DNA of 64,000 nt from Ianthella basta (lineage: Eukaryota; Porifera; Demospongiae; Verongiida; Ianthellidae), in contig OZ025875.1 of assembly GCA_964019415.1 (NCBI GenBank), forward strand, positions 1 through 64,000, given 5' to 3'. This document shows, in pieces, positions 31,570 through 45,249 of the stretch. Below the pieces are notes generated by a model. It was not told the origin of the DNA and made no database searches. It saw only the letters and a list, made by a program, of their open reading frames with translations. Position 1 is the stretch's first letter; the number at the start of each line of letters is the position of its first letter. Position numbers and translations under genes: made by a program.

Positions 31570-34500
31570 TCTTGCCAAATCTTGACTAATCTTACCTTGT
31601 CAAATCGTGCCAAAGCTTACCTTGTCTTATCTTACCAAATCTTGCCTAATCTTATCTTGTCATATCTTACCAAATCTTGTTTAATCTTCCCTCATCATAT
31701 ATTGCCAAATCTTGCCACATCTTATCTTGTCATATCTTGCCCAATCTTGCCAAATATTACCTTGTCATATCTTGCTTAATCTTGCCTAATCTTACCTTGT
31801 CATATCTTGCCAAATCTTGCCAAATCTTACCTTGTCATATCTTATCAAATCTTGCTTAATCTTACCTTGTCATATCTTGCCAAATCTTTTTAATTCTTAC
31901 CTTGTCATATCTTACTAAATCTTGCTTAATCTTACCTTCATATCTTGCCAAATCTTGCCAAATCTTATCTTGTCATATCTTGCCAAATCTTGCCAAATAT
32001 TACCTTGTCATATCTTGCCAAATCTTGCCAAATCTTACCTTGTCATATCTTTCCAAATCTTGCCTAATCTTACCTTATCATATCTTACAAAATCTTTCCG
32101 AATCTTACCTTGTCATATCTTACCAAATCTTGCCAAATCTTGCCAAATCTTACATTGTCATATCTTGGCTAATCTTGCCAAATCTTACCTTGTGATATCT
32201 TTCCAAATCTTGCCTGATCTTACCTTGTCATATCTTGCCAAATCTTGTCAAGTCTTACCTTTAAGTTGTCATTTCTTGCCAAATCCTGCGTATTCTTCCT
32301 TTTCGTATCTTGCCAAGTCTTGCTTAATCTTACCTTCTCATATCTTGCCGAATCTTGCTAATTATTACCTTGTCATATCTTGCCAAATCTTACCAAATCT
32401 TACCTTGTCATATCTTGCCAAATCTTGACTAATCTTACCTTGTCATATCTTGCCAAAGCTTACATTGTCATATTTTACCAAATCTTGCCTAATCTTACTT
32501 TTTCATATCTTGCCAAATCTTGCTTAATCTCACCTTGTCATATCTTGCCACATCTTACCAAATCTTATCTTCTCATATCTTGCCAAATCTTGCCAAATCT
32601 TACCCTGTCATATCTTGCCAAATCTTGCCAAATCTAACCATGTCATATCTTGCCAAATCTTGCCTAATCATACTTTTTCATATCTTGCCAAATCTTGCTG
32701 AATCTTACCTTGTCATATCTTGCCATATATTGCCAAATCTTATCTTCTCATATCTTGCCAAATCTTGCCAAATATTGCCTTATCATATCTTGCCAATTCT
32801 TGCCAAATCTTATCTTGTCATATATTGCCAGATCTTACCAAATATTACCTTGTCATATCTTGCCAAATCTTGCCAAATCTTATCTTCTCATATCTTGCCA
32901 AATCTTGCCAAATATTACCTTATCATATCTTGCCAAATCTTGCCAAATCTTATCTTGTCATATATTGCCAGATCTTGTCAAATATTACCTTGTCATATCT
33001 TGCCATATCTTGCCTAATCTTACTTTTTCATATCTTGCCAAATCTTGCTTAATCTCACCTTGTCATATATTGCCAATTCCTGCCAAATCTTACCTTCATA
33101 TCTTGCCAAATCTTGCCAAATCTTATCTTCTCATAACTTGCCAAATCTTGACTAATCTTTCCTTGTCATATCTTGCAAAAGCTTACCTTGTCATATCTTA
33201 CGAAATCTTCCTTAATCTTACTTCTTCATATCTTGCCAAATCTTGCTTAATCTCACCTTGTCATATCTTGCCAAATCTTGGCAAACATTACCTTGTCATA
33301 TCTTGCCAAATCTTGCTCAATCTTACCTTATCATATCTTGCCAAATCTTGCCAAATTTTATCTTCTCATATCTTGCTAAATCTTGCCAAATATTACCTTA
33401 TCATATCTTGCCAAATCTTGCCAAATCTTACCTTGTCATATCTTGCCAAATCTTGACTAATCTTACCTTGTCATATCTTGCCAAATCTTGCCAAATATTA
33501 CCTTGTTATATCTTGCCAATTCTTGCCGAATCTTACTTTGTCATATCTTGCCAAATCTTGCCAAATATTCCCTTGTCATATCTTGCCAAATCTTGCCAAA
33601 TCTTATCTTGTCATATCTTTCCAAATCTTGCCTAATCTTACCTTCATATCTTGCTTAATCTTGCCAAATCTTAACTTGTCATATCTTGCCAAATCTTGCC
33701 TAATCTTACTTTTTCATATCTAGCCAAATCTTGCTTAATCTTACCATGTCATATCTTGCAAAATCTTGCCAAATCTTACCTTCAGTTGACATATTTTGCA
33801 AAATCTTGCCTTATCTTACTTTTCATATCTTGCCAAATCTTGCTTAATCTTACCTTTTCATATCTTGCCAAATCTTACCAAATCTTACCTTGTCATAACT
33901 CGCCAAATCTTGCCTAATCTTGCTAAATCTTACATTGTCATATCTTGCCAAATCTTGACTAATCTTACCTTGCCATATCTTGCCAAACCTTCCCAAATCT
34001 TACCTTGTCATATCTTGCCAAATCTTGCCAAATCTTACCTTGTCATATCTTGCCAAATCTTGCCTAATCTTACCTTGTCATATCTTGCCAAATCTTGCCT
34101 AATCTTACTTTTTCATATCTTGCCAAATCTTGCCTAATCTCACCTTGTCATATATTGCCAAATCTTGCCAAATATTACCTTGTCATATCTTGCCAAATCT
34201 TGCCAACTTTTACCTTGTCATATCTTGCCAAATCTTGACTAATCTTACCTTGTCAAATCTTGCCAAAGCTTATCTTGTCTTATCTTACCAAATCTTGCCT
34301 AATCTTATCTTGTCATATCTTACCAAATCTTGTTTAATCTTACCTCATCATATATTGCCAAATCTTGCCACATCTTATCTTGTCATATCTTGCCAAATCT
34401 TGCCAAATATTACCTTGTCATATCTTGCCAAATCTTGCCTAATCTTACCTTGTCATATTTTGCCAAATCTTGCCAAATCTTACCTTGTAATATCTTATCA

Positions 34501-34848
34501 AATCTTGCTTAATCTTACCTTGTCATATCTTGCCAAATCTTTTTAATTCTTACCTTGTCATATCTTACTAAATCTTGCTTAATCTTACCTTCATATCTTG
34601 CCAAATCTTGCCAAATCTTATCTTGTCATATCTTGCCAAATCTTGCCAAATATTACCTTGTCATATTTTGCCAAATCTTTCCAAATCTTACCTTGTCATA
34701 TCTTTCCAAATCTTGCCTAATCTTACCTTATCATATCTTACAAATTCTTTCCGAATCTTACCTTGTCATATCTTACCAAATCTTGCCAAATCTTGCCAAA
34801 TCTTACATTGTCATATCTTGCCTAATCTTGCCATATCTTACCTTGTGA
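31570..34848 (+). repeat. Satellite segment repeated at offset 2653 bp
   Basis: About 31570-32195 matches about 34223-34848 (31677 with 34330, 31922 with 34575), including the unusual AAATCTTTTTAATTCTTACC and CATTGTCATATCTTG(G/C)CTAA monomers. The DNA between the two copies (32196-34222) has other variant orders, including several CATATATTGCCAGATCTT monomers near 32820-33000, which also occur near 34880-35300. Confidence 0.75.
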
Positions 34849-36049
34849 TATCTTGCCAAATCTTGCCAAATCTTATCTTGTCATATATTGCCAGATCTTG
34901 CCAAATATTACCTTGTCATATTTTGCCAAATCTTGCCAAATCTTATCTTGTCATATCTTGCCAAATCTTGCCAAATATTACCTTGTCATATCTTGCCAAA
35001 TCTTTCCAAATCTTACCTTGTCATATCTTTCCAAATCTTGCCTAATCTTACCTTATCATATCTTACAAAATGTTTCCGAATCTTACCTTGTCATATCTTA
35101 CCAAATCTTGCCAAATCTTGCCAAATCTTACATTGCCATATCTTGCCTAATCTTGCCAAATCTTACCTTGTGATATCTTGCCAAATCTTGCCAAATCTTA
35201 TCTTGTCATATATTGCCAGATCTTGCCAAATATTACCTTATCATATCTTACCAAATCTTGCCAAATCTTATCTTGTCATATATTGCCAGATCTTACCAAA
35301 TATTACCTTGTCATATCTTGCCAAATCTTACCAAATATTACCTTGTCATATCTTGCCAAATCTTGCCTAATCTTACCCTGTCATATCTTGCCAAATCTTG
35401 CCAAATCTTACCTTGTCATATCTTGCCAAATCTTGCCTAATCTTACTTTTTCATATCTTGCCAAATCTTGCTTAATCTTACCTTGTCATATCTTGCCAAA
35501 TCTTGCCAAATCTTACCTTGTCATATCTTGCCTAATCTTGCTAAATCTTACCTTGTCATATCTTGCCAAATCTTGCCTGATCTTACCTTGTCATATCTTG
35601 CCAAATCTTGCCAAGACTTACCTTTAAGTTGTCATACCTGACCAAATTTTGCCTATTCTTACTTTTTCACATCTTGCCAAATCTTGACTAATCTTAACTT
35701 GTCATATCTTGCCAAATCTTGCCTAATCTTACCATGTCATATCTCGACAAATCTTGCCAAATCTTACATTGTCATATCTTGCCAAATCTTGCCAAATCTT
35801 ATCTTGTCATATCTTGCCAAATCTTGCCAAATATTACCTTGTCATATCTTACCTAATCTTGCCAAATCTTACCTTGTCATATCTTGCCAAATCTTGCCTG
35901 ATCTTACCTTGTCATATCTTGCCAAATCTTGCCAAGTCTTACCTTTAACTTATCATATCTTGCCAAATCTTACCAAATCTTACTTTTTCATATCTTGCCA
36001 AATCTTGCTTAATCTTACCTTGTCATATCTTGCCAAATCTTGCCAAATC

Positions 36050-36903
36050 TTACTTTGTCATATCTCGCCAAATCTTGCAAAATCTTGCCAAATCTTACCT
36101 TGTCATATCTTGCCTACTCTTGCCAAATCTTACCTTCATATCTTACCAAATTTTGCCTAAACTTACCTTGTCATAGCTTGCATAATCTTGCTTAATCTTA
36201 CCTTGTCATATCTTGCCAAATCTTACCAAATATTACCTTGTCATATCTTGCCAAATCTTGCCTAATCTTACCTTGTCATATCTTGCCAAATCTTGCCAAA
36301 TCTTATCTTGTCATATCTTGCCAAATCTTGCCAAATCTTACCATGTAATATCTTGCCAAATCTTGCCTAATCTTACTTTTTCATATCTTGCCAAATCTTG
36401 CATAATCTTACCATGTCATATCTTGCCAAATCTTGCCTAATCTTACCTTGTCATATCTTACCAAATCTTGCTTAATCTTACCTTGTCATATTTTGCCAAA
36501 TCTTGCCAAATTTTATCTTGTCATATCTTGCCAAATCTTGCCAAATATTACCTTGTCATATCTTGCCAAATCTTGCCAAATCTTACCTTGGCATATCTTA
36601 CCAAATCTTGCCTGATCTTACCTTGTCATATCTTGCCAAATCTTGCCGAATCTTACCTTGTCATTTCTTGCCAAATTTTGCCAATCATACCTTGTCATAT
36701 CTTGCCTAATCTTGTCAAATCTTACCTTGTCATACCTTGCCAAATCTTGCCTGATCTTACCTTGTCATATCTTGCCAAATCTTGCCAAGCCTTACCTTTA
36801 AGTTGTCATATCTTGCCAAATCTTGACTAATCTTACCTTGTCATATCTTGCCAAATCTTGCCAAATCTTACCTTGTCATATCTTGCCAAATCTTGCCAAA
36901 TCT
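36050..36903 (+). repeat. 853-bp satellite duplication, copy 1
   Basis: Contains the CATAGCTTGCATAATCTTGC and CCAATCATACC markers and ends at the CTTTAAGTTG monomer followed by CTTGACTAAT. The same order follows again 853 bp later (36213 matches 37066; 36825 matches 37678). Confidence 0.88.
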
Positions 36904-37756
36904 TACTTTGTCATATCTCGCCAAATCTTGCCAAATCTTGCCAAATCTTACCTTGTCATATCTTGCCTACTCTTGCCAAATCTTACCTTCATATCTTACC
37001 AAATTTTGCCTAAACTTACCTTGTCATAGCTTGCATAATCTTGCTTAATCTTACCTTGTCATATCTTGCCAAATATTACCAAATATTACCTTGTCATATC
37101 TTGCCAAATCTTGCCTAATCTTACCTTGTCATATCTTGCCAAATCTTGCCAAATCTTATCTTGTCATATCTTGCCAAATCTTGCCAAATCTTACCATGTA
37201 ATATCTTGCCAAATCTTGCCTAATCTTACTTTTTCATATCTTGCCAAATCTTGCATAATCCTACCATGTCATATCTTGCCAAATCTTGCCTAATCTTACC
37301 TTGTCATATCTTACCAAATCTTGCTTAATCTTACCTTGTCATATTTTGCCAAATCTTGCCAAATTTTATCTTGTCATATCTTGCCAAATCTTTCCAAATA
37401 TTACCTTGTCATATCTTGCCAAATCTTGCCAAATCTTACCTTGGCATATCTTACCAAATCTTGCCTGATCTTACCTTGTCATATCTTGCCAAATCTTGCC
37501 GAATCTTACCTTGTCATTTCTTGCCTAATTTTGCCAATCTTACCTTGTCATATCTTGCCTAATCTTGTCAAATCTTACCTTGTCATACCTTGCCAAATCT
37601 TGCCTGATCTTACCTTGTCATATCTTGCCAAATCTTGCCAAGCCTTACCTTTAAGTTGTCATATCTTGCCAAATGTTGACTAATCTTACCTTGTCATATC
37701 TTGCCAAATCTTGCCAAATCTTACCTTGTCATATCTTGCCAAATCTTGCCAAATCT
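36904..37756 (+). repeat. 853-bp satellite duplication, copy 2
   Basis: Adjacent to copy 1, with a few base differences (for example AAATATTACC at 37070, CCTACC at 37261, AAATCTTTCC near 37389 and AAATGTTGAC near 37673). 853 is 24 monomers plus 13 bp, so the length reflects the odd-length marker monomers inside it. Confidence 0.88.
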
Positions 37757-38139
37757 TACCATGTCATACTTTGCCAAATCTTGCCTAATCTTACTTTTTC
37801 ATATCTTGCAAAATCTTGCTTAATCTTACCTTGTCATATCTTGCCAAATCTTACCAAATCTTACCTTGGCATATCTTACCAAATCTTGCCTAATCTTGCC
37901 TTGTCATATCTGGCCAAATCTTGCCTAATCTTACCTTGTCATATCTTGCCAAATCTTGCCAAATCTTACCTTGTCATATCTTGCCTAATCTTGTCAAATC
38001 TTACCTTGTCATACCTTGCCAAATCTTGCCTGATCTTACCTTGTCATATCTTGGCAAATCTTGCCAAGCCTTACCTTTAAGTTGTCATAAGTTGCGAAAT
38101 CTTGACTAATCCTACCTTGTCATATCTTGCCAAATTTTG

Positions 38140-41100
38140 CCAAATCTTACCTTGTCATATCTCGCCAAATCTTGCCAAATCTTACATTGTCATATCTTGC
38201 CAAATCTTGCCTAATCGTACCTTGTCATATCTTGCCAAATCTTGCCTAATCTTACCTTGTCATATCTTGCCAAATCTTGCCAAATCTTACCATGTCATAC
38301 TTTGCCAAATCTTGCCTAATCTTACTTTTTCATATCTTGCCAAATCTTGCTTAATCTTACCTTGTCATATCTTGCCAAATCTTGCCAAATCTTACTTTGT
38401 CATATCTCGCCAAATCTTGCCAAATCTTGCCAAATCTTACCTTGTCATATCTTCCCTACTCTTGCCAAATTTTACCTTCATATCTAACCAAGTTTTTCCT
38501 AAACTTACCTTGTCATACCTTGCCTAAACTTGCTTAATCTTACCTTGTCATATCTTGCCAAATCTTACCAAATATTACCTTGTCATATCTTGCCAAATCT
38601 TGCCTAATCTTACTTTGTAATATCTCGCCAAATCTTGCTTAATCTTGCCAAATCTTACCTTTAACTTATCATATCTTGCCAAATCTTGCCAAATCTTACT
38701 TTTTCATATCTTGCCAAATCTTGCTTCATCTTACCTTGTCATATCTTGCCAAATCTTGCCAAATCTTACTTTGTCATATCTCGCAAAATCTTGCTTAATC
38801 TTGCCAAATCTTACCTTGTCATATCTTGCCTACTCTAGCCAAATATTACCTTCATATCTTACCAAATTTTGCCTAAACGTACCTTGTCATAGCTTGCCTA
38901 ATCTTGCTTAATCTTAACTTGTCATATCTTGCCAAATCTTACCAAATCTTACCTTGTCATATCTTGCCAAATCTTGCCTAATCTTACCTTGTCATATCTT
39001 GCCAAATCTTGCCAAATCTTATCTTGTCATATCTTGCCAAATCTTGCCAAATCTTACCTTATAATATCTTGCCAAATCTTGCATAATCTTACCATGTAAT
39101 ATCTTGCCAAATCTTGCATAATCTTACCTTGTCAAAACTTGCCAAATCTTGCCTAATCTTACCTTGTCATATCTTACCAAATCTTGCTTAATCTTACCTT
39201 GTCATATCTTGTCAAATCTTGCCAAATCTTATCTTGTCATATCTTGCCAAAATCTTGCCAAATATTTTCTTGTCATATCTTGCCAAATCTTGCCAAATCT
39301 TACCTTGGCATATCTTGCCAAATCTTGCCTAATCTTACCTTGTCATATCTTGCCAAATCTTGCCGAATCTTACCTTGTCATATCTTGCCTAATCTTGTCA
39401 AATCTTAGCTTATCATATCTTGCCAAATCTTGCCTGATCTTACCTTGTCATATCTTGCCAAATCATGCCAAGCCTTACCTTTAAGTTGTCATATTTTGCC
39501 AAATCTTGCCTATTCTTCCATTTTCATATCTTGCCAAATCTTGACTAATCTTACCTTGTCATATCTTGCCAAGTTTTGCCAAATCTTACCTTGTCATATC
39601 TCGCCAAATCTTGCCAAATCTTACATTATCATATGTTGCCAAATCTTGCCTAATCTTACCTTGTCATATCTTGCCAAATCTTGCCAAATCTTACCTTGTC
39701 ATATCTTGCCAAATCTTGCCAAATCTTACCATGTCATATTTTGCCAAATCTTGCCTAATCTTACTTTTTCATATCTTGCCAAATCTTGCTTAATCTTACC
39801 TTGTCATATCTTGCCAAATCATGCCAAATCTTACTTTGTCATATCTCGCCAAATCTTGCAAATCTTGCCAAATCTTACCTTGTCATATCTTGCCTACTCT
39901 TGCCAAATCTTAACTTGTCATATCTTGCCAAATCTTGCCTAATCTTACCTTGTCATATCTTGCAAAATCTTGTCAAATCTTAGCTTATCATATCTTGCCA
40001 AATCTTGCATAATCTTACCTTGTCAAAACTTGCCAAATCTTGCCTAATCTTACCTTGTCATATCTTACCAAATCTTGCCTATTCTTACTTTTTCATATCT
40101 TGCCAAATCTTGACTAATCTTACATTGTCATATCTTGCCAAATTTTGCCAAATCTTACCTTGTCATATCTTGCCAAATCTTGCCAAATCTTACATTGTCA
40201 TATGTTGCCAAATCTTGCCTAATCTTACCTTGTCATATCTTGCCAAATCTTGCCAAATCTTACCTTGTCATATCTTGCCAAATCTTGCCAAATCTTACCA
40301 TGTCATATTTTGCCAAATCTTGCCTAATCTTACTTTTTCACATCTTGCCAAATCTTGCTTAATCTTACCTTGTCATATCTTGCCAAATCTTGCCAAATCT
40401 TACTTTGTCATATCTCGCCAAATCTTGCAAATCTTGCCAAATCTTACCTTGTCATATCTTGCCTACTCTTTCCAATTCTTACCTTCATATCTTACCAAAT
40501 ATTGCCAAAACTTACCTTGTCATATCTTGCCAAATCTTGCCAAATCTTACCTTGTCATATCTTACCAAATCTTACCAAATATTACCTTGTCATATCTTGT
40601 CAAATCTTGCCTAATCTTACCTTGTCATATCTTGCCAAATCTTGCCGAATCTTACCTTGTCATATCTTGCCAAATCTTGCCTAATCTTACTTTTTCATAT
40701 CTTGCCAAATCTAGCTTAATCTTACCTTGTCATATCTTGCCAAATCTTCCCAAATCTTACCTTGTCATATCTTGCCAAATCTTGCCAAATCTTACCTTGT
40801 CATATCTTGCCAAATCTTGCCTGATCTTACCTTGTCATATCTTGCCAAATCTTGCCAAGCCTTACCTTTAAGTTGTCATATCTGGCCAAATCTTGCCTAT
40901 TCTTACTTTTTCATATCTTGCCAAATCTTGCCTAATCTTACCTTGTCATATCTTGCCAAATCTTGCCAAATCTTACCTTGTAATATCTCGCCAAATCTTG
41001 CCAAATCTTACATTGTCATATCTTGCCAAATCTTGCCTAATCTTACCTTGTCGTATCTTGCCAAATCTTGCCAAATCTTACCTTGTCATATCTTGCCAAA

Positions 41101-41513
41101 TCTTGCCAAATCTTTCCATGTCATATTTTACCAAATCTTGCCTAATCTCACTTTTTCATATCTTGCCAAATCTTGCTTAATCTTACCTTGTCATATCTAG
41201 CCAAATCTTGCCAAATCTTACCTTGTCATATCTTACCAAATCTTTCCAATTCTTACCTTGTCATATCTTGCCAAATCTAGCTTAATCTTACCTTGTCATA
41301 TCTTGCCAAATCTTGCCAAATCTTACCTTCATATCTTGCCAAATCTTGCCAAATCTTATCTTGTCATATCTTGCCAAATCTTACCAAATCTTACCTTGTC
41401 ATATCTTACCTAATCTTCCCAAATCTTACCTTGTCATATCTTGCCAAATCTTGCCTGATCTTACCTTGTCATATCTTGCCAAATCTTGCCAAGTCTTACC
41501 TTTAACTTATCAT
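38140..41513 (+). repeat. 3.4-kb satellite segment, copy 1 (offset 3668)
   Basis: Nearly identical to 41808-45182. Distinctive landmarks such as CTTGCCAAAATCTTGCC followed by AAATATTTTCTTG (39250), CATTATCATATGTTGCC (39627) and the CTTGCAAATCTTGCC eight-base-short spot (39855) recur at exactly +3668. The segment contains about 96 monomers. Confidence 0.93.
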
Positions 41514-41807
41514 ATTTTACCAAATCTTGCCTAATCTCACTTTTTCATATCTTGCCAAATCTTGCTTAATCTTACCTTGTCATATCTAGCCAAATCTTGC
41601 CAAATCTTACCTTGTCATATCTTACCAAATCTTTCCAATTCTTACCTTGTCATATCTTGCCAAATCTAGCTTAATCTTACCTTGTCATATCTTGCCAAAT
41701 CTTGCCAAATCTTACCTTCATATCTTGCCAAATCTTGCCAAATCTTATCTTGTCATATCTTGCCAAATCTTACCAAATCTTACCTTGTCATATCTTACCT
41801 AATCTTC
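41514..41807 (+). repeat. 294-bp bridging duplicate, offset 389
   Basis: The stretch between the two 3.4-kb copies repeats 41125-41418 (the CATATTTTACCAAATCTTGC start, then the AAATCTAGCTTAATC and CCTTCATATC monomers), 389 bp upstream. It lies at the joint of the large duplication and so records the exchange that made it. Confidence 0.85.
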
Positions 41808-44800
41808 CCAAATCTTACCTTGTCATATCTCGCCAAATCTTGCCAAATCTTACATTGTCATATCTTGCCAAATCTTGCCTAATCGTACCTTGTCATATCT
41901 TGCCAAATCTTGCCTAATCTTACCTTGTCATATCTTGCCAAATCTTGCCAAATCTTACCATGTCATACTTTGCCAAATCTTGCCTAATCTTACTTTTTCA
42001 TATCTTGCCAAATCTTGCTTAATCTTACCTTGTCATATCTTGCCAAATCTTGCCAAATCTTACTTTGTCATATCTCGCCAAATCTTGCCAAATCTTGCCA
42101 AATCTTACCTTGTCATATCTTCCCTACTCTTGCCAAATCTTACCTTCATATCTAACCAAGTTTTTCCTAAACTTACCTTGTCATACCTTGCCTAAACTTG
42201 CTTAATCTTACCTTGTCATATCTTGCCAAATCTTACCAAATATTACCTTGTCATATCTTGCCAAATCTTGCCTAATCTTACTTTGTAATATCTCGCCAAA
42301 TCTTGCTTAATCTTGCCAAATCTTACCTTTAACTTATCATATCTTGCCAAATCTTGCCAAATCTTACTTTTTCATATCTTGCCAAATCTTGCTTCATCTT
42401 ACCTTGTCATATCTTGCCAAATCTTGCCAAATCTTACTTTGTCATATCTCGCAAAATCTTGCTTAATCTTGCCAAATCTTACCTTGTCATATCTTGCCTA
42501 CTCTAGCCAAATATTACCTTCATATCTTACCAAATTTTGCCTAAACGTACCTTGTCATAGCTTGCCTAATCTTGCTTAATCTTAACTTGTCATATCTTGC
42601 CAAATCTTACCAAATCTTACCTTGTCATATCTTGCCAAATCTTGCCTAATCTTACCTTGTCATATCTTGCCAAATCTTGCCAAATCTTATCTTGTCATAT
42701 CTTGCCAAATCTTGCCAAATCTTACCTTATAATATCTTGCCAAATCTTGCATAATCTTACCATGTAATATCTTGCCAAATCTTGCATAATCTTACCTTGT
42801 CAAAACTTGCCAAATCTTGCCTAATCTTACCTTGTCATATCTTACCAAATCTTGCTTAATCTTACCTTGTCATATCTTGTCAAATCTTGCCAAATCTTAT
42901 CTTGTCATATCTTGCCAAAATCTTGCCAAATATTTTCTTGTCATATCTTGCCAAATCTTGCCAAATCTTACCTTGGCATATCTTGCCAAATCTTGCCTAA
43001 TCTTACCTTGTCATATCTTGCCAAATCTTGCCGAATCTTACCTTGTCATATCTTGCCTAATCTTGTCAAATCTTAGCTTATCATATCTTGCCAAATCTTG
43101 CCTGATCTTACCTTGTCATATCTTGCCAAATCATGCCAAGCCTTACCTTTAAGTTGTCATATTTTGCCAAATCTTGCCTATTCTTCCATTTTCATATCTT
43201 GCCAAATCTTGACTAATCTTACCTTGTCATATCTTGCCAAGTTTTGCCAAATCTTACCTTGTCATATCTCGCCAAATCTTGCCAAATCTTACATTATCAT
43301 ATGTTGCCAAATCTTGCCTAATCTTACCTTGTCATATCTTGCCAAATCTTGCCAAATCTTACCTTGTCATATCTTGCCAAATCTTGCCAAATCTTACCAT
43401 GTCATATTTTGCCAAATCTTGCCTAATCTTACTTTTTCATATCTTGCCAAATCTTGCTTAATCTTACCTTGTCATATCTTGCCAAATCATGCCAAATCTT
43501 ACTTTGTCATATCTCGCCAAATCTTGCAAATCTTGCCAAATCTTACCTTGTCATATCTTGCCTACTCTTGCCAAATCTTAACTTGTCATATCTTGCCAAA
43601 TCTTGCCTAATCTTACCTTGTCATATCTTGCAAAATCTTGTCAAATCTTAGCTTATCATATCTTGCCAAATCTTGCATAATCTTACCTTGTCAAAACTTG
43701 CCAAATCTTGCCTAATCTTACCTTGTCATATCTTACCAAATCTTGCCTATTCTTACTTTTTCATATCTTGCCAAATCTTGACTAATCTTACATTGTCATA
43801 TCTTGCCAAATTTTGCCAAATCTTACCTTGTCATATCTTGCCAAATTTTGCCAAATCTTACATTGTCATATGTTGCCAAATCTTGCCTAATCTTACCTTG
43901 TCATATCTTGCCAAATCTTGCCAAATCTTACCTTGTCATATCTTGCCAAATCTTGCCAAATCTTACCATGTCATATTTTGCCAAATCTTGCCTAATCTTA
44001 CTTTTTCACATCTTGCCAAATCTTGCTTAATCTTACCTTGTCATATCTTGCCAAATCTTGCCAAATCTTACTTTGTCATATCTCGCCAAATCTTGCAAAT
44101 CTTGCCAAATCTTACCTTGTCATATCTTGCCTACTCTTTCCAATTCTTACCTTCATATCTTACCAAATATTGCCAAAACTTACCTTGTCATATCTTGCCA
44201 AATCTTGCCAAATCTTACCTTGTCATATCTTACCAAATCTTACCAAATATTACCTTGTCATATCTTGTCAAATCTTGCCTAATCTTACCTTGTCATATCT
44301 TGCCAAATCTTGCCGAATCTTACCTTGTCATATCTTGCCAAATCTTGCCTAATCTTACTTTTTCATATCTTGCCAAATCTAGCTTAATCTTACCTTGTCA
44401 TATCTTGCCAAATCTTCCCAAATCTTACCTTGTCATATCTTGCCAAATCTTGCCAAATCTTACCTTGTCATATCTTGCCAAATCTTGCCTGATCTTACCT
44501 TGTCATATCTTGCCAAATCTTGCCAAGCCTTACCTTTAAGTTGTCATATCTGGCCAAATCTTGCCTATTCTTACTTTTTCATATCTTGCCAAATCTTGCC
44601 TAATCTTACCTTGTCATATCTTGCCAAATCTTGCCAAATCTTACCTTGTAATATCTCGCCAAATCTTGCCAAATCTTACATTGTCATATCTTGCCAAATC
44701 TTGCCTAATCTTACCTTGTCGTATCTTGCCAAATCTTGCCAAATCTTACCTTGTCATATCTTGCCAAATCTTGCCAAATCTTTCCATGTCATATTTTACC

Positions 44801-45182
44801 AAATCTTGCCTAATCTCACTTTTTCATATCTTGCCAAATCTTGCTTAATCTTACCTTTGTCATATCTAGCCAAATCTTGCCAAATCTTACCTTGTCATAT
44901 CTTACCAAATCTTTCCAATTCTTACCTTGTCATATCTTGCCAAATCTAGCTTAATCTTACCTTGTCATATCTTGCCAAATCTTGCCAAATCTTACCTTCA
45001 TATCTTGCCAAATCTTGCCAAATCTTATCTTGTCATATCTTGCCAAATCTTACCAAATCTTACCTTGTCATATCTTACCTAATCTTCCCAAATCTTACCT
45101 TGTCATATCTTGCCAAATCTTGCCTGATCTTACCTTGTCATATCTTGCCAAATCTTGCCAAGTCTTACCTTTAACTTATCAT
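41808..45182 (+). repeat. 3.4-kb satellite segment, copy 2 (offset 3668)
   Basis: Over 3.37 kb I found only about two substitutions relative to copy 1 (near 42135 and 43848) and one extra T near 44856 that shifts the offset to 3669. Such identity in a satellite means a very recent event or a duplicated contig end in the assembly. Confidence 0.93.
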
Positions 45183-45249
45183 ATCTTGCCAAATCTTGCT
45201 AAATCTTACTTTTTCATATCTTGCCAAATCTTGCTTAATCTTACCTTGT

